This document shows, piece by piece, positions 24,736 to 36,571 of a stretch of DNA of 64,000 bases. The position numbers and the translations under genes are program-made. The notes beneath the pieces were generated by a model. That model ran no database searches and was not told the origin of the DNA. It saw only the letters and a list, made by a program, of their open reading frames with translations. Each line of letters opens with the position of its first letter. Positions within the stretch are counted from its first letter, which is position 1. The stretch is from Heterodera schachtii (taxonomy: Eukaryota > Nematoda > Chromadorea > Rhabditida > Heteroderidae): assembly GCA_023374025.1 (NCBI GenBank), contig SIJG01000007.1, positions 1,469,852 to 1,533,851 on the forward strand, in the 5' to 3' direction.

Positions 24736-25727
24736 TTAGTCCTCCAAGTCCGTCTCGCGGATGGGCCGGCAGCGCTCGTGTTGGAAAATGGCGTGCGCCT
24801 CGCGCAGCAGAAAGGCACCGAACTCCGCGATTTGTTTGCGCGACCAACGCGAGGCGAGCCCAGGGAACGAGCCACGCACCACGTTGGTCAGATTGTCAAC
24901 ACCTTTTTGAGGGGCATCATTAATATGGCAATTTGATAGTTTTGGTCATTTCAAATTTGGTTCACAACATTTCTGTCCCCGATATTCGGGGGACAACAAC
25001 CCTAATTTGGATTGTCAAAATGGGGGTCGAATTTGCATTTTAGGACCCCTAAAAGGCGTTTGTTTGATCAGTTAATTAGCCCTCCTATTAAACGCCACCG
25101 ATGGCGTCGATCATCGCCCCTTCGCGCACATGCGCCTCGGCCGAGTGAATGTTGCAGAACAATTGTTGCGAAATCACTCCCTCGCCACGGTCCCAAAGTG
25201 CCAAAATGCGTTTCAGCTTCTCGGATTGCTGAAAGTCCGTTGGCATGGGATTAGAAATGCATTTTACATCCATTGGTCACCTCCGACGACGCTTTTGCAG
25301 TTGCAAAGTCACGGCATTTGCTCGCTTGGACCAAATGTTGGAGGGGGCGCGACCGTTTGCCTTTGCCGACGTAGAAAATTGCGGACAGAAAATGCCGGAA
25401 TGGCACTTCACCGGCGTGGAAAGGGCCGGGGGAGGCGGAGGACGGCAATGGGACGGATCGATCAGCAAATAGCAGAAGAAGGACACCTAAATATGGAGGG
25501 ACATATAAATGGGTGATAAAAGTGCCTTTTTAAATGAAATAAGCCATCGAATGACACCAAAATTAATTAAATAAAACCCATTTTTATAGTTGAAACAAGT
25601 CAACAAAGTGGTGCTTTGTCAACCCCTTTGTCATTAGTCCTTAATTACCCAATCAACCGCCGGCGGAGAGTACGGTAAGTGTCCCTCATCACTCACTAAT
25701 TGCCCCGCCCCTCCCCCACCCCAACCC
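24736..25727 (-). pseudogene. lem-3: LEM-3/ANKLE1 endonuclease, copy 2: GIY-YIG end only
   Basis: Matches 14401-15330 from base 24799 rightward, then ends at 25727 in unrelated tandem repeat. It carries the natural last exon missing from copy 1 (24736 to about 24923): after FGAFLLRE it reads AHAIFQHERCRPIRETDLED and stops, agreeing with the ANKLE1 C terminus. It has no ankyrin or LEM exons. Relative to copy 1, one A is missing near 25449 (GGCAATGGG against GGCAATTGGG), putting the exon with the GIY-YIG core out of frame just before that core. This is the 3' portion of the ancestral gene, not functional by itself. Confidence 0.85.
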
Positions 25728-25734
25728 GGAGCAG

Positions 25735-25885
25735 GACAAAACTCAGCCGCCGAAACTCAGCCGCCGAAACTCAGCCGAGACATAATTCAGCCGGCCGAAA
25801 CTCAGCCGAGACATAATTCAGCCGGCTGAAACTCAGCCGAGACATAATTCAGCCGGCTGAAACTCAGCCGAGACATAATTCAGCC
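25735..25885. repeat. 31-bp tandem repeat (GCCGAGACATAATTCAGCCG)
   Basis: About 4-5 units of AACTCAGCCGAGACATAATTCAGCCGGCTG, the left ones shortened to AACTCAGCCGCCGA. It starts exactly where similarity to LEM-3 copy 1 stops, so it is the left edge of a 3.3-kb insert or breakpoint region (25.73-29.07 kb). Confidence 0.9.
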
Positions 25886-26002
25886 GAAGAAAAATTAAAA
25901 AACAAAAAAAAATCAGCCATACTCAGCGGAGAAAGCAAACAAAAATTTTAAAGTAAATTAGCGCATAATGTGCTTAAGTTTAAAAATCAAAATGTATAAG
26001 TT

Positions 26003-26836
26003 TTAAAGCAATGAAAATTTGGACAGCTTTAATTCATCTCGCAACACCATCAATAATATCCCCATTCTGTTTTTGCCAGCCCATTCTTTTTTGAGCATAA
26101 GTGAGTCGTTCATTGCCATGCCGCAGCCCCAAAATAAATCATGTGGAGAACTTTCAACCAATGTGTTCGAGCCCGTTTTTAAAAGCATTTCCTTCATCTC
26201 GTTTTTTTGGAATTTCTTTCGGAGGCCTCGCATCATGACATCCTCACAGACATCGCGCCAAACAGCAATGTTAAAACCTTGAATTTTATTGTTTTTTCCA
26301 ATTTTTTTTATTGCCGTTGGCATATTTGTCCTCATAATCATATCAGCCGCTTCAAAGTCACGAAAAAACAAAGCCTTCTGATGCTGATAAAACTGCTCCG
26401 TCGACGAATAATTGACTCCGTTCATTTCAAAAGAACTTGGGTAAAAATTCGAAAACGCGTAGGTTGAGCCCCAAAAACAGAGTAATTCATTTCCAACAGG
26501 CTGGGGAAACGGCGGACTTGGTGTCGACAATTCCTTGGTCTCGTGGTAACGGGTAATCAATAGTCCATTCCAGAAAATGAATTACAAAATAGTTAATTTC
26601 CTTAACAAAAACACCTCGACTTTCCTCCGAAGAAATGCGAACGAATTTTTTTTGGTGCTGAAGCCAGGGGAGCATCGAACGACAATACGATCATCAGCAA
26701 ACCGTTGGAAATCCGCCAAGTCAGCGGATTTTAGCCCAAATGTTGAGAGTTTTTTGAGTAAAATAATGCGCAAATGTCCATCCGCAATATTTTCGAACGA
26801 CTTAGAAGTAACGAGCAGCGAATCGCGATTTTCCAT
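26003..26836 (-). CDS. NADAR-domain (YbiA-like) protein
   Basis: Two exons, 26615-26836 and 26003-26533, joined in phase by a GT-AG intron (GTCGAG/GTGTTT to GACCAAG/GAATTG). An in-frame stop falls inside the intron. The second exon is a full NADAR fold: CFWGSTYAFSNFYPSSF, YSSTEQFYQHQKALFFRD, WRDVCEDVMMRGLRKKF, SSPHDLFWGCG and NRMGILLMVLRDEL. NADAR proteins are N-glycosidases: bacterial YbiA removes damaged riboflavin intermediates and others act on ADP-ribosyl or guanidine groups. The Phe-Trp and Glu-Gln-Phe/Tyr active-site elements are present. The first exon (MENRDSLLVTSKSFENIADG) is not recognised. It lies between a tandem repeat and a MULE-type transposase, suggesting carriage by a mobile element. 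Base composition is more AT-rich than neighbouring host genes. Confidence 0.85.
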
Positions 26837-27094
26837 TATTAAAATCTACAAGCAACGAAAAAGACGCAAAAAATAGGTCCGAATCAAAAAATTGTAGAAA
26901 CAAAAAATGAAGAAATGCAGTTGCCGCTTTTAATCCCAAAACATAAGTGATACGATACGCAGAATCGCAGCGATATTTATAAGGATTTTTGAAGCCAAAA
27001 AATTTCAAAATTACGACGCTGCGAATGATGCATATATAAACCCAATAAATTTCTACAGCCTTCACTTTCTTAATCCAAATTTTTTTTTTTTGCA

Positions 27095-29078
27095 ATGGCA
27101 GCTCCTCATTTCCAAAGATTATTATCTAATAAGGGAACACAGCAAATTTCCGAAAATGGTTTTCTGTATTATTTTGAGAAAAAAAGTAAAGTTGACAATC
27201 AACTTCACTTTTGGACATGCGCAAAACGCTTTTCTGATGACTAGGGATGGGATTTTTAGTGATAAAAAATCCCAAAATAATTAACTAAATAGTGACAAAA
27301 AAATGCCAAAATAGTGGCAAAAATAGTGGCGAAAAAGTTCCAAATTTAAGGGTGTAATTTTTTAAATAGCTATTTTTAATTTGAAAATAATTTAAAATTA
27401 AGGAAAAAGATTTTATTCACTGATTGCGGTTACAAAATATTTTCTTAGCAAATATTGAACAAGAAAAAAAAATTGGGGGAAGAATTTTTGTGAAATTTTT
27501 TCAATTCTTAGTGGTGTATTTTTGAAAATTTTTTAGGTCGATTCTTAGGGGTGTATTTTTGAAAATTTTTTAGGTCGATTCTTAGGGGTGTATTTTTCGT
27601 TTTTATTGCAATTTTTGGTTAGTTTTCCAAAAATGCCAAAATAGTGGCAAAAATAATGACGAAACGCCAAAATAGTGGCAAAAAATTATTTTAGTGGCCA
27701 ACTTCCGAAATAGTTTTTTTTAGTGGCAAAGCTCCAAAATAGTGATTCCTAGTGATGAATAGTGGCACTAAAAATGAAAAATTTTCGAAAAAGAATGTGT
27801 TTTTCGTGCATTTCTCGTCGAGTTAAAGCCGCAGAAAAAATAGTTAAAAAACTAAGAATCCCATCCCTACTGATGACTGTCCTGGTCGAATCCACACACG
27901 AGGTGAACTTATTGTCAAACGATTTCACGAACACAATCACGAAGCGGACCCAGCATCAATAGAAGTTAAAACTCTAAATAACGCTATCAAAGACCGGGCA
28001 AGAGATACTGTGGAACTTCCTGGGCAAATTCGAGACCGACTTTTACAGGGTACCAGTCAAGCCGTTTTAGGCAAAATGCCAAACAAAAACTCAACTAGAA
28101 AAATGGTTGAGCGAATCAGGAATATCGAAAACCAAATACCACCCGATCCCGAGAACATTCAGACCATTGAATTAAGGGAGCAAGACAAAAGGTTAGAAGG
28201 GGCAAATTTCGTTCTGATAGACACTGGGAATGAAAACGCTGATCCTATGCGAGTGATTGTGTTCGGGAAGCAATCGGTTCTTGAATGGGCTCATCTTGTG
28301 CAAAATATTTATGTAGATGGGACTTTCAAAATTTCTCCAAGGCCCTTTCACAATGGACAAGTTTTTATGATTTTGGGAAAGCGTAACGGTTATGTCTTTC
28401 CTATGTTTTATTGCCTTCTTCCCAACAAACAGCGCCAAACGTATGATAAGCTTTTTTCTGAAATCAAATTATTTTGTCCAAATCTTAACCCGCTTTCTAT
28501 TGCACATGATTTCGAAATTGGGCTTTTTCATTCCGTACAGATTAACTGGCCAAATTCACAATTACATGGGTGTTTTTTTTCATCTTAACAATTCCATGAA
28601 AAAGAAAGTTGGGGAATTAGGGCTTACGGTCCGTTACAAAAATGAGCCGTTGACTAAGTTAAGCTGTAAAATGGTCGTTGCCTTGGCTTTTGTTCCGCTT
28701 GCAGGCCTTGAAAATATTTTCGATGATTTGCGCGATCATTTTGACACTGAATTTCAGGAACTAAACCCTCTTTTGGACTGGTTTGAACTAAATTACATGG
28801 GACCTTTAGGCAGAAACGGAATAAGGCGCATTGCTATTTTCCCTCGTGAAATGTGGAATTTATATGAGCGCGTTACAAACAATGAAGACAGGACTAATAA
28901 TTTCAGTGAGGCAGGGCATAAACGAGTCCACAAAAAATTGTCCGTAGACCATCCTACCATTTGGAAATTCATTGAGGGCATAAAAATTATTCAGAAGGGA
29001 CATGATGCCGATTATGAAACTATGATTAGGGGGGATGGTCCACCAGTTAAACGGCGAAAATACATCCTCCCTCACTGA
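27095..29078 (+). mobile_element. FLYWCH/MULE-type transposase gene, interrupted
   Basis: The ATG at 27095 opens a FLYWCH-like zinc finger (NGFLYYFEKK, HFWTCAKRFSDD). It is broken by a 628-bp MITE at 27242-27869 and resumes exactly at CPGRIHTRGELIVKRFHEHN after removal of the MITE and one 8-bp target copy. The DDE part follows: NIYVDGTFKISP (first Asp), AHDFEIG (second Asp), a GCFFHLNNSMKKKV zinc-type motif and RTNNFSEAGHKRVHKK (Glu), typical of MULE transposases. A T8 run at 28572-28579 carries one T too many, shifting frame between the second Asp region and GCFFH. The last codons run into the duplicated guanylate cyclase block near 29066, so the natural 3' end is missing. Dead copy. Confidence 0.85.
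27242..27869. mobile_element. hAT-type MITE, 628 bp
   Basis: Terminal inverted repeats TAGGGATGGGATTTTTAG (left) and the complement of CTAAGAATCCCATCCCTA (right), flanked by a perfect 8-bp duplication CTGATGAC (27234-27241 and 27870-27877), the hAT hallmark. Internal direct repeats: AAAATAGTGGCAAAAA motifs at both ends, and 2.5 copies of GGTCGATTCTTAGGGGTGTA near 27500-27600. No coding capacity. Confidence 0.9.
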
Positions 29079-29179
29079 TCAGTTCTCGAACTGATCGACC
29101 GTTCTCCCCCCCCCCCCATTGCTCCCTTACTGATCAGTTCCCGAACTAACCGACCGTTCCCCGCCCCCCCCCATTTTCT

Positions 29180-31335
29180 CATCGTTCACCTTTCAGTTTT
29201 AAATGATGTGAATGCACTGTCATTTCCGTTTCATTTTCTTCGCTGATCGGCTTCTCTCTTCATAAATTTGTCAGAGTTAACGTCCAAATTTTTTTCTTTG
29301 CTTACCCCTGCCTTTGGTTGTTCTGCTGCATACTCAGCGGCGAAGTGCGCACTTGGAGAACGAAGACGGCGTTGATGAAGTTGGAGATGGACTCGAAGTC
29401 GAGCGGAATTTGGGGACGGTAAATGTCGAAAATGCGAACCAAAGGGGTGCCGATTTGGAGAAGCTCATGGCTCACGTGGTTACTGAGAGGGGAGGGGAAG
29501 ATATGGGAGGAAAATATGGGAAGGGATTAGAAGAAAAGTGATCAAAGATCCGATGGAAAGTGACCAAAAGAGGGAGTGATCAATTGGGAGGATGAGAAAA
29601 CCGAAAGTGATCGAAAGGGGAAAGAGATAAAATGGGAAAGTGATCAATTGGGGAGAAAAGAAAACCGAAGTGATCGAAAGAGGGAGTGATCAATTGGAAA
29701 GGACCAAATGGCGAATAATAAATGATCAACCAATTTTAGAGATTAAACCAAAACAAACGGACAACAAAGCTTTGCCGAATTCGACGAGGCGACAGTCGCG
29801 GTCCATGACAATGTGATAAGCTAATAATTGATATTTCCATATTAATCAGAAACTCTGATAAATTACGCAGAAGTGCCGCCATGTCGGCTTTGTTAATGCG
29901 CAAATCCCATCCCTCGTACAAATTCTGATCGATCAGCGAAAGAGACGAATCCGATGATTTATTGTCCAATTTTTGCACCGGTTGAGGAGATAAAGGGGGC
30001 TAAAGGAAAGAAGGGAGAGGAAAAGAGGGGATGATACGGTGTGTCATTTGGGGTACGGTAGTAAATTTAGAGAATAAACTGTAGTTAATTTGGCGTTTGT
30101 CTATACAAATTGCATATTAAATTTCTACGTCTAATTCGCATTCGACTCCGTTGTCGGTGACCATCAAAAGAGGGGCAGCGGAAGGCGGATGGTTCTGCAT
30201 TCCTGAGCCGTACTCAGTTGGCTTTGGGCCCACTAGGCGCTCAGTTGGCCCTTTTTCCGAAAGTGTCGCACCGATCGTTTGGCCCACCTTCAGTGTGGTT
30301 CCTTTCCAACCGCAATTTTCGTAAATAATTACTCTAATTACGAAGATGACGTGCTCTTCGAAGCGATCACCCGCTGCCATTTGAATGGTCCGCTGAGTCC
30401 GTCCGGAGACCGAAATTCCAATTTCGATGTCGAACACGCGGCGGGCGACTTCGCGAATGACGCCAAAAGGGGTAAAAGCAATTTGCATGCATTAATTTGT
30501 TGGGGAGAGCGGTAATTAACGAAGCAAATTATATAGTAATTAGATAAAAGATAAGTGAAAGTTTTAATTGAGAGGGTTAAACAAGGCAATGTTATGGCAT
30601 TTTGTGAAGAATTTCCCAACCTTTGACGATGGGATAAAGGCCCGATCGGCTTGAGAAGTAATGAAGAGTGATCTTGGCAAACAAAACAATTTAAAATTGG
30701 CCAACATTGGCATATGGACAACCGCATTTTCACTGTTCGGTTCGCAGCGAAAGGAGGGGCCGCGGAGGTTGGCTTTGTACACGACGTGGTCGATGAAGTA
30801 ATGGAGCGAGTCCAAATTGTCCAAAAAGCCCTAAGGGAACAAAAGCCCTTCTAATTGAGCACCAATTAATGCAAATCGCCAAATGACCTTCAAATCGGGG
30901 CTCATCGAGCGGAGCAGCTGATCCCAGCCAATTTCCATTGTGTATTCCACCTCAAAATGCCGCTTTTTTTGGGGGGGGGGGAAGTCCGGCGAGGAATTGT
31001 CACCAGAAATGCCCCGTACAGTTCCCACACTTCCTCACGACTCATTTTGGCCAATGCGCTGACACTTTCGACAATTGCGTAAGTCTCCGAGTCGGGGTAA
31101 TGCTGATTCACAATGTTCTCCTTGCCACTTTCGAAGCCCGCCTTTTGCCTTCATTTGCAACACTTTTTAAATTTAATTATCTTTAATTTTTTAAATTGAC
31201 AATGCTTCGCGCCAAAAATCGTCGCCGAACATTCGGACCATCAGAAGACGGATGGACTCGTGGATAAAGCCGAACTGAACAGAAAGAAGCGAAAGATGGA
31301 AGAAGGACAAACGGACGGAAGGGATAAATTACCAT
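29180..31335 (-). pseudogene. Soluble guanylate cyclase, copy 2: regulatory half only
   Basis: Same exon series as copy 1 from the ATG (31333-31335) through H-NOX and HNOBA. The catalytic exons are absent: similarity to copy 1 stops at about 29065, next to transposase sequence. It preserves the correct HNOBA frame where copy 1 is shifted ([18 protein letters not shown] at about 29395-29345), but has a 15-bp in-frame deletion near 30198 and small indels around 29270. It cannot make an active cyclase. Confidence 0.85.
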
Positions 31336-31429
31336 TTGGAAGAGAGAGGAGAGAAATGAGGGAATAAATTCAAATTAATTAATTAATTAATTGGACAAAA
31401 TTATTTTTATTCAGTCAGCCCAAAGCAAA

Positions 31430-32053
31430 CGGGCCAGGCCGTTTTCGTACGGCCGTTTTCGTACGGGCCGTTTTCGTACGAGAGGATATTCAAAAAAAAA
31501 ACTTGTTTTAGAGGATTTTAAAGGTCGGAGAATCAGATTCTTACACCCATCTCGACGCAGTTCTAACCCCTAACCCGGATTCGAACGAAAACTCGAAAGA
31601 TCAATTTTCAAAATTCACAGATTTATGCAACAAAAAAGGCCTAATGCACGAATAATATGTGTGAATTTCCGTTTTTTATTCGAATCCGAGTACGGAGCAG
31701 GGATGGCATCCCTGGCCCTAAAGATTTTCGGAAATCGGAAGTCGGGATTCCGTGCCATCCCTGGTACGGAGTCCTAAGTTATTCGGAAAGATTCGAGGTC
31801 AGCGACCCTGAAAATCTTGGTATGTTTCCAACTTGCAAAGTGAAAAAAAATTTGTGGGCTATAAACTGTAGAAGATTTTTTTTGTTAAATATATGAATTT
31901 TTGAGTAAAATTTACGAATATGGAGTTAAAATTATAAAATTTTAGTTATATTAGTTTTCAAGCTTTTTCACATCGATCTACACTTGTACAACATCTCGTA
32001 CGAAAACGACCCCCTTCCGTACGAAAACGGCCGTACGAAAACGACCCTGACCG
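31430..32053. mobile_element. MITE-like element, 624 bp (copy 2)
   Basis: Same element and insertion site as 12936-13574, with the same 9-bp flanks (31421-31429 and 32054-32062). Two short indels, mainly loss of one CGTACGAAAACGGCC subterminal repeat. It was present before the block duplicated. Confidence 0.75.
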
Positions 32054-32327
32054 CAAAGCAAAGCAATTAACAAACGGATGGGAAAATATGGAACATTTTG
32101 CAAATTCCCGCCACTTCTTGGCTTTCTTTGCTTTTATTTCGTAAATACGACAAACTGTTGAATGGCAAAACATTTTGCCATAAAATATTCCACGAAAATT
32201 TCCGTGCCAAAAGAGAAAATCGCTGACAAATGAGGCCATAATAAAAATATATCCATTAGTGAAATAAATTTGCATAAATAATTAACAATTTTCGAGTTAA
32301 TTTCCACAAATGCATTCTTTTCACTCA

Positions 32328-34894
32328 TCAAATTGGGTGGTTGAGAAGGAACTGACTGAACGCGTAGTCCATTTGTTGGGCTCGCCATTGGGGCGCCTAA
32401 GGCATTGTAATTAATTGACCGCTAATTAAGCAATGATTCATTTCCAAAATTCGCCCACCATATGACCCGCGCCTCGAACTTAAATTGTAAAATGAGTGAA
32501 TGTGTGGCCAATCACTTGGCCAAACCTGTGAGGAAGGTCAAAAAGCCACGAGCGTAAATCGTTTTAAAGCCGGCGATTTGTCGCGCGACTTTCCACGGTT
32601 GTTTGTTGATGGACCGCTAAATTGGCCAATTAATTTGCTTTTTTCTTACAAACGCGCCGAACTTTAAGGCCAAGTTGCGCAGTAAACTGTTGACCAAGCA
32701 TAAAGTTGCACGCCATGTCCGTGTCGCCGTAATACAAAAGCACGCGGACGTGCGCCTTCAGAATCTTTTTGACGAACGGCGAAGTGTCATCTTTGACGCG
32801 GGATAATTAGCTGATAAATGATCGGACAATTACCGTATTGCCTTTGGTACTTCTCGGTTATGTCCTCGCTGAGAGGGGAATTAATTTGGACTTTATATTG
32901 GCATTATGCCAATGCCAAACCTGCAAATGTCCCAATGTCCCACACTGTCCGGAATGTTTATTGCCTTTCGCACTTAATAAATTTGGTATTTTTGTTGGTT
33001 TATTATGCTGAACCTTCGGCAAGATTCATATATGTGGTCAAATCCGTATCTAAAGGCAATCAAATACCATTTTAATTCTTTTTTCAATCGTTTTACCGTT
33101 TAAACATGGCACTGACGGTGTGCCGACGTTTTGTGTTCCTTGTACGGTATCCTTTCAAGTGAATGGTACGTATTGAAATGGTGGTAATCGACACGAATAC
33201 TTGCAGACGCCGGCGGAAGTTTCGTGTCGCATTGGAAAAGAAACGGCGAAACATTTTCGGAGGGACGAGCCCATTTTTGAGCACTTCCATGCGAATGGAA
33301 TTTCGGCCCGGGCTCGGGTCGCAATCGCGGTACCTTCAAAGGGAGGGGAAAGCCAAAGGAAAAGCCGCCGGGGGGGGGGGGGGGGTAATTGGGCAATTAA
33401 TGGACGAACAAATCGTAGGGATTCAATCCGCCGTGCCAAAGGAATTCGAAAATGTCGTCCACCTAAAAGAAAAACGAAAGAATGCATTTTTAGGAAAAGA
33501 TCCGACCATCCGTTCGCAAGAGTCTTTCAACGCCGTCAAATCACAGCCATCTTTTTGGAGGAGGGGGGGGGGAATTAGGGAATTCCATTCCATTTTAATT
33601 ACCACAAATGTGCCACTCTCTCCCCTCCCTCCCCATTAATTAGTCAAATTACTCACCAATGCATCCCCTGCAGCACCGCTGCTCCAATTCGTTCCATATT
33701 TTCTCATCTGTTTTCCAATTTGGCATTATGTTCCGTTTGTCCGTCCCTTCAATTACCAATTATTCCGTGGCCATAAGCAAACCGAGCGGAAGTGTCAATG
33801 TTCAAATTCGCGTTCATATACCCATTTCCGATGGCCATTCCCTAAAGGAAATGCCAACGCATTACTCAACTCATTAAATGGATGGACCTTCAAATTTATG
33901 GGGAATTCCGCTTGTCCGTCCACAATTCGCGCGGTTAGCGTCGGCACATAAACGCCGCCGTACGATTCGCCGGTGATAAAAACGGAGTGATTGCGGAAGG
34001 ACGGATGTTTGGAGAAGAATTGTTTGATGGCCTCGTAATTTTCGAGCGAAGTCTGATCAAAAAGGGATGAAATGATCAGAGAATCGGTCGATTGGCTCCC
34101 AAGAGGCAATTTTTGTGTCGAAATGTGCCAAGAAAAGAATGAATGATTGGCATAGCTTGGCCAACCAAAGGGATTTGGAGCAATCATTCATTTCTCGACT
34201 TCGTGGATTCCCTCCCCTCCCGACTTTAGATGAGTGTGTCAATTTGAGATTCCTTCAACCCGACCAAGTCGTCGTTTGTTGTTGTGTTTCCGTCGGTGGC
34301 GTAGGAAAAGCCGACCCCCGCCGGCGCTTCGATGTAAACCACCTGAACCAACAGAGGACAGAATGGCACGGTTGATCAGCTTCAACAGTTCAAAGCACTC
34401 GCCGATGCAAATTTATTCCAGGAGAAGGGATTCTCTCGCAGCGTTTGTCCGTCCGGGTTCACCAAATAAGGGCCCATTTCGTTGACGAGTCCGTCCAGCG
34501 AAGAACAGCCGGGCCCACCATTGAACCAAAACACCTTCAAAAGGACGGCTCCAACCAAATTACGGCTTCATTTGCTTCTGTTCATCACCAGTGGGTCTTT
34601 GGATGGGTCTTTTTGGGAGGTGACGAACCAATAATGGAGGAAATGGGTGGGGGACACTTGCAGAAAGCCTTAAGAGGGCCAATGATTGGAAAACGGTGCC
34701 AAAGACTGGCCAGAAAAGTGCTTGAAGTTCAGTTCAAAGCTGAGCCCGGGCAAAGGGTCGGTGATTTCGTCCGATTCATTCGCTTCGTCGTATTCCACCG
34801 AATTCGAAACACTGAAGGAATCGCCATTGTCGGATTGGGGACGGACCAGGACGAACAGCAGATGAACCAGCAGCAAACGGAGAAACATTTTCAA
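32328..34894 (-). CDS. Serine carboxypeptidase (cathepsin A-like, peptidase S10), complete
   Basis: Secreted or lysosomal exopeptidase removing C-terminal residues. The first exon from 34894 encodes a signal peptide ([20 protein letters not shown]), then [17 protein letters not shown]. In order: [20 protein letters not shown] (oxyanion region, about 34.55-34.45 kb), [18 protein letters not shown] (about 34.34-34.26), [15 protein letters not shown] with the catalytic Ser (about 33.99-33.94), [11 protein letters not shown] (about 33.45), [17 protein letters not shown] (about 32.95), [11 protein letters not shown] (about 32.86), [13 protein letters not shown] with the catalytic Asp (about 32.73), [12 protein letters not shown] with the catalytic His (about 32.46) and FLLNHPI then stop (32328-32330). 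All three triad residues are present. Exon limits in the 33.4-33.0 kb part are uncertain. The 3' half is duplicated at 13.85-14.40 kb. Confidence 0.85.
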
Positions 34895-35229
34895 AAGGAT
34901 GGAGGAGAGAAAAGGCCAAAGGAACGGAAAATGGCCAATTTAAAGGAAGAGAAACAAATAAATATCCAATTGCCTAAGCAAAGCAAAGCAAAGACTGCCC
35001 ACTTTCTTTTATTTGTGTCCCATTATTTTCCGAGACATTTTGCCACCGTTTTCAGCTCTTATTCAACCAATAGCAGCTGTCGTCTGTTCTTTTTTTGGCC
35101 GAAAAATATTTTGCTTTTGCCCGAGGGGCCAATCCCCGAAGATTTGCCCCGGGCGATAAACGAAGGGCCAAAGAATATTCATTGGTCAACGGAGGCAAAG
35201 ATTAATTGGACCATCAATTGTTGATCAAA

Positions 35230-36560
35230 AAATTCCAAATCAAATGATGCGAAAGGGGAGGGGGGGGGGGGGGGGGGAGAGAGTGCCAAGCAATGGAATA
35301 TGCCATCCCAATTTGTTTTTTTGGCATAATGAATCCCCCCCTCTGAAAAGTGTCTTTTGTCTTTTCCGTTCACTTTTTCATTTCGTTTTTTATTAGCTGT
35401 CATTAATTGAAAAGGCGCAAATCGAAGAACTGTGTAATATTTTTACATTTGATGGGCAAAGTGTTTGTTGTCACTGTGCGACTTCGGTGGAAACTTTGCT
35501 CAATTTTCTCAATTTCTGTGGCGAATCGGTCGAAGATAAAGCGATGAGCGGCGACGGATGAAAGGGGGGGGGGGGGACAGAGTTTAAAGGGATTAAATAA
35601 AAGCAAAACGAAACAATGGGAAAAAGCGAAAGCATTGCTTTTTATTCAGCCAATCATTTCAATTCTTTCCATTTCAAATTGTCAATTTCAAAGTGTTTCT
35701 TCTTCTTCGGTTCTTCTCGTTTTCCCATTTTCCTTTTCATTTTCCTTTTTCTGTCGTTAATTTGTCATTTTTCGGTGGTTATTTTATTTTTTGTTCGGCC
35801 CTTTCCTTTCCTCCGATGGTCCGTCCCCCAAATTGAAATGATTGGGACGGAAACGGCCATTCGTTTCGCGCATTGCCTTCACTCAAACCAAACCACGCTT
35901 CTCACTAATTAATTACCTAATTGGAATTAAATAACAATGCACAAACTTCGCAATTCTTTTCTCTCTTTTTCCGTTTTTTGTCAAATTTTACTCTTTTTTC
36001 TCGCTGTCCGTTTTTCCGTTTTATTTTTTGTTCATTTTTAATTTTCCTTTTCTTTTTCAAATTACTTTTTTTTTGTCTTGGCCCATTTGACCAATCGCCG
36101 CCGTTTTTTCTCTTCCTTTTCGCTCTTTGCGATGTTTTGGCCATACTTTTGCTGTTTTCATATGATAATGATAATTCCCCCCCTTTTAATTCCATTGCAA
36201 TTTCAATCGATCATTTCCATCCATCGGTCGTCCATTTGTCTTATCCCTTTTTTGCCTATGTACACTAATTAACTAATTAATAACTTGTTGTTTCCTTAAC
36301 GGTGCTGCTAATTGCCTCGGCTTTCCGCTGAATTGGACCAAATAAAACGATGGAAGAATGAAAAGCTATTTCCGATTGTTATATGTCTATTTTTGGGGCT
36401 TAATCTTCTTTTTAAAACTTTCCAATTGCCAAGAAAATTTGATCAAATATTACTCAACAAAATACAAAAAATGAAATATAAAATACAAAATTAACACTTA
36501 AATATCTCTGATATTTTCAACAAAAATCACTTCTGTCCCTTTGCCAGTGATTTCTTTGCC
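35230..36560. other. Intergenic region between carboxypeptidase and FMO
   Basis: Probable shared 5' region of two divergent genes. Contains poly-G tracts (35258-35278, 35564-35576) and long pyrimidine tracts at 35.7-36.1 kb. No supported exon. Confidence 0.45.
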
Positions 36561-36571
36561 CTTTCCGTCCA

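Noticed and set aside
25735..25885. Possible CRISPR-like array
   Set aside because: The 31-bp units are contiguous with no unique spacers, in a eukaryotic genome. It is a plain tandem repeat.
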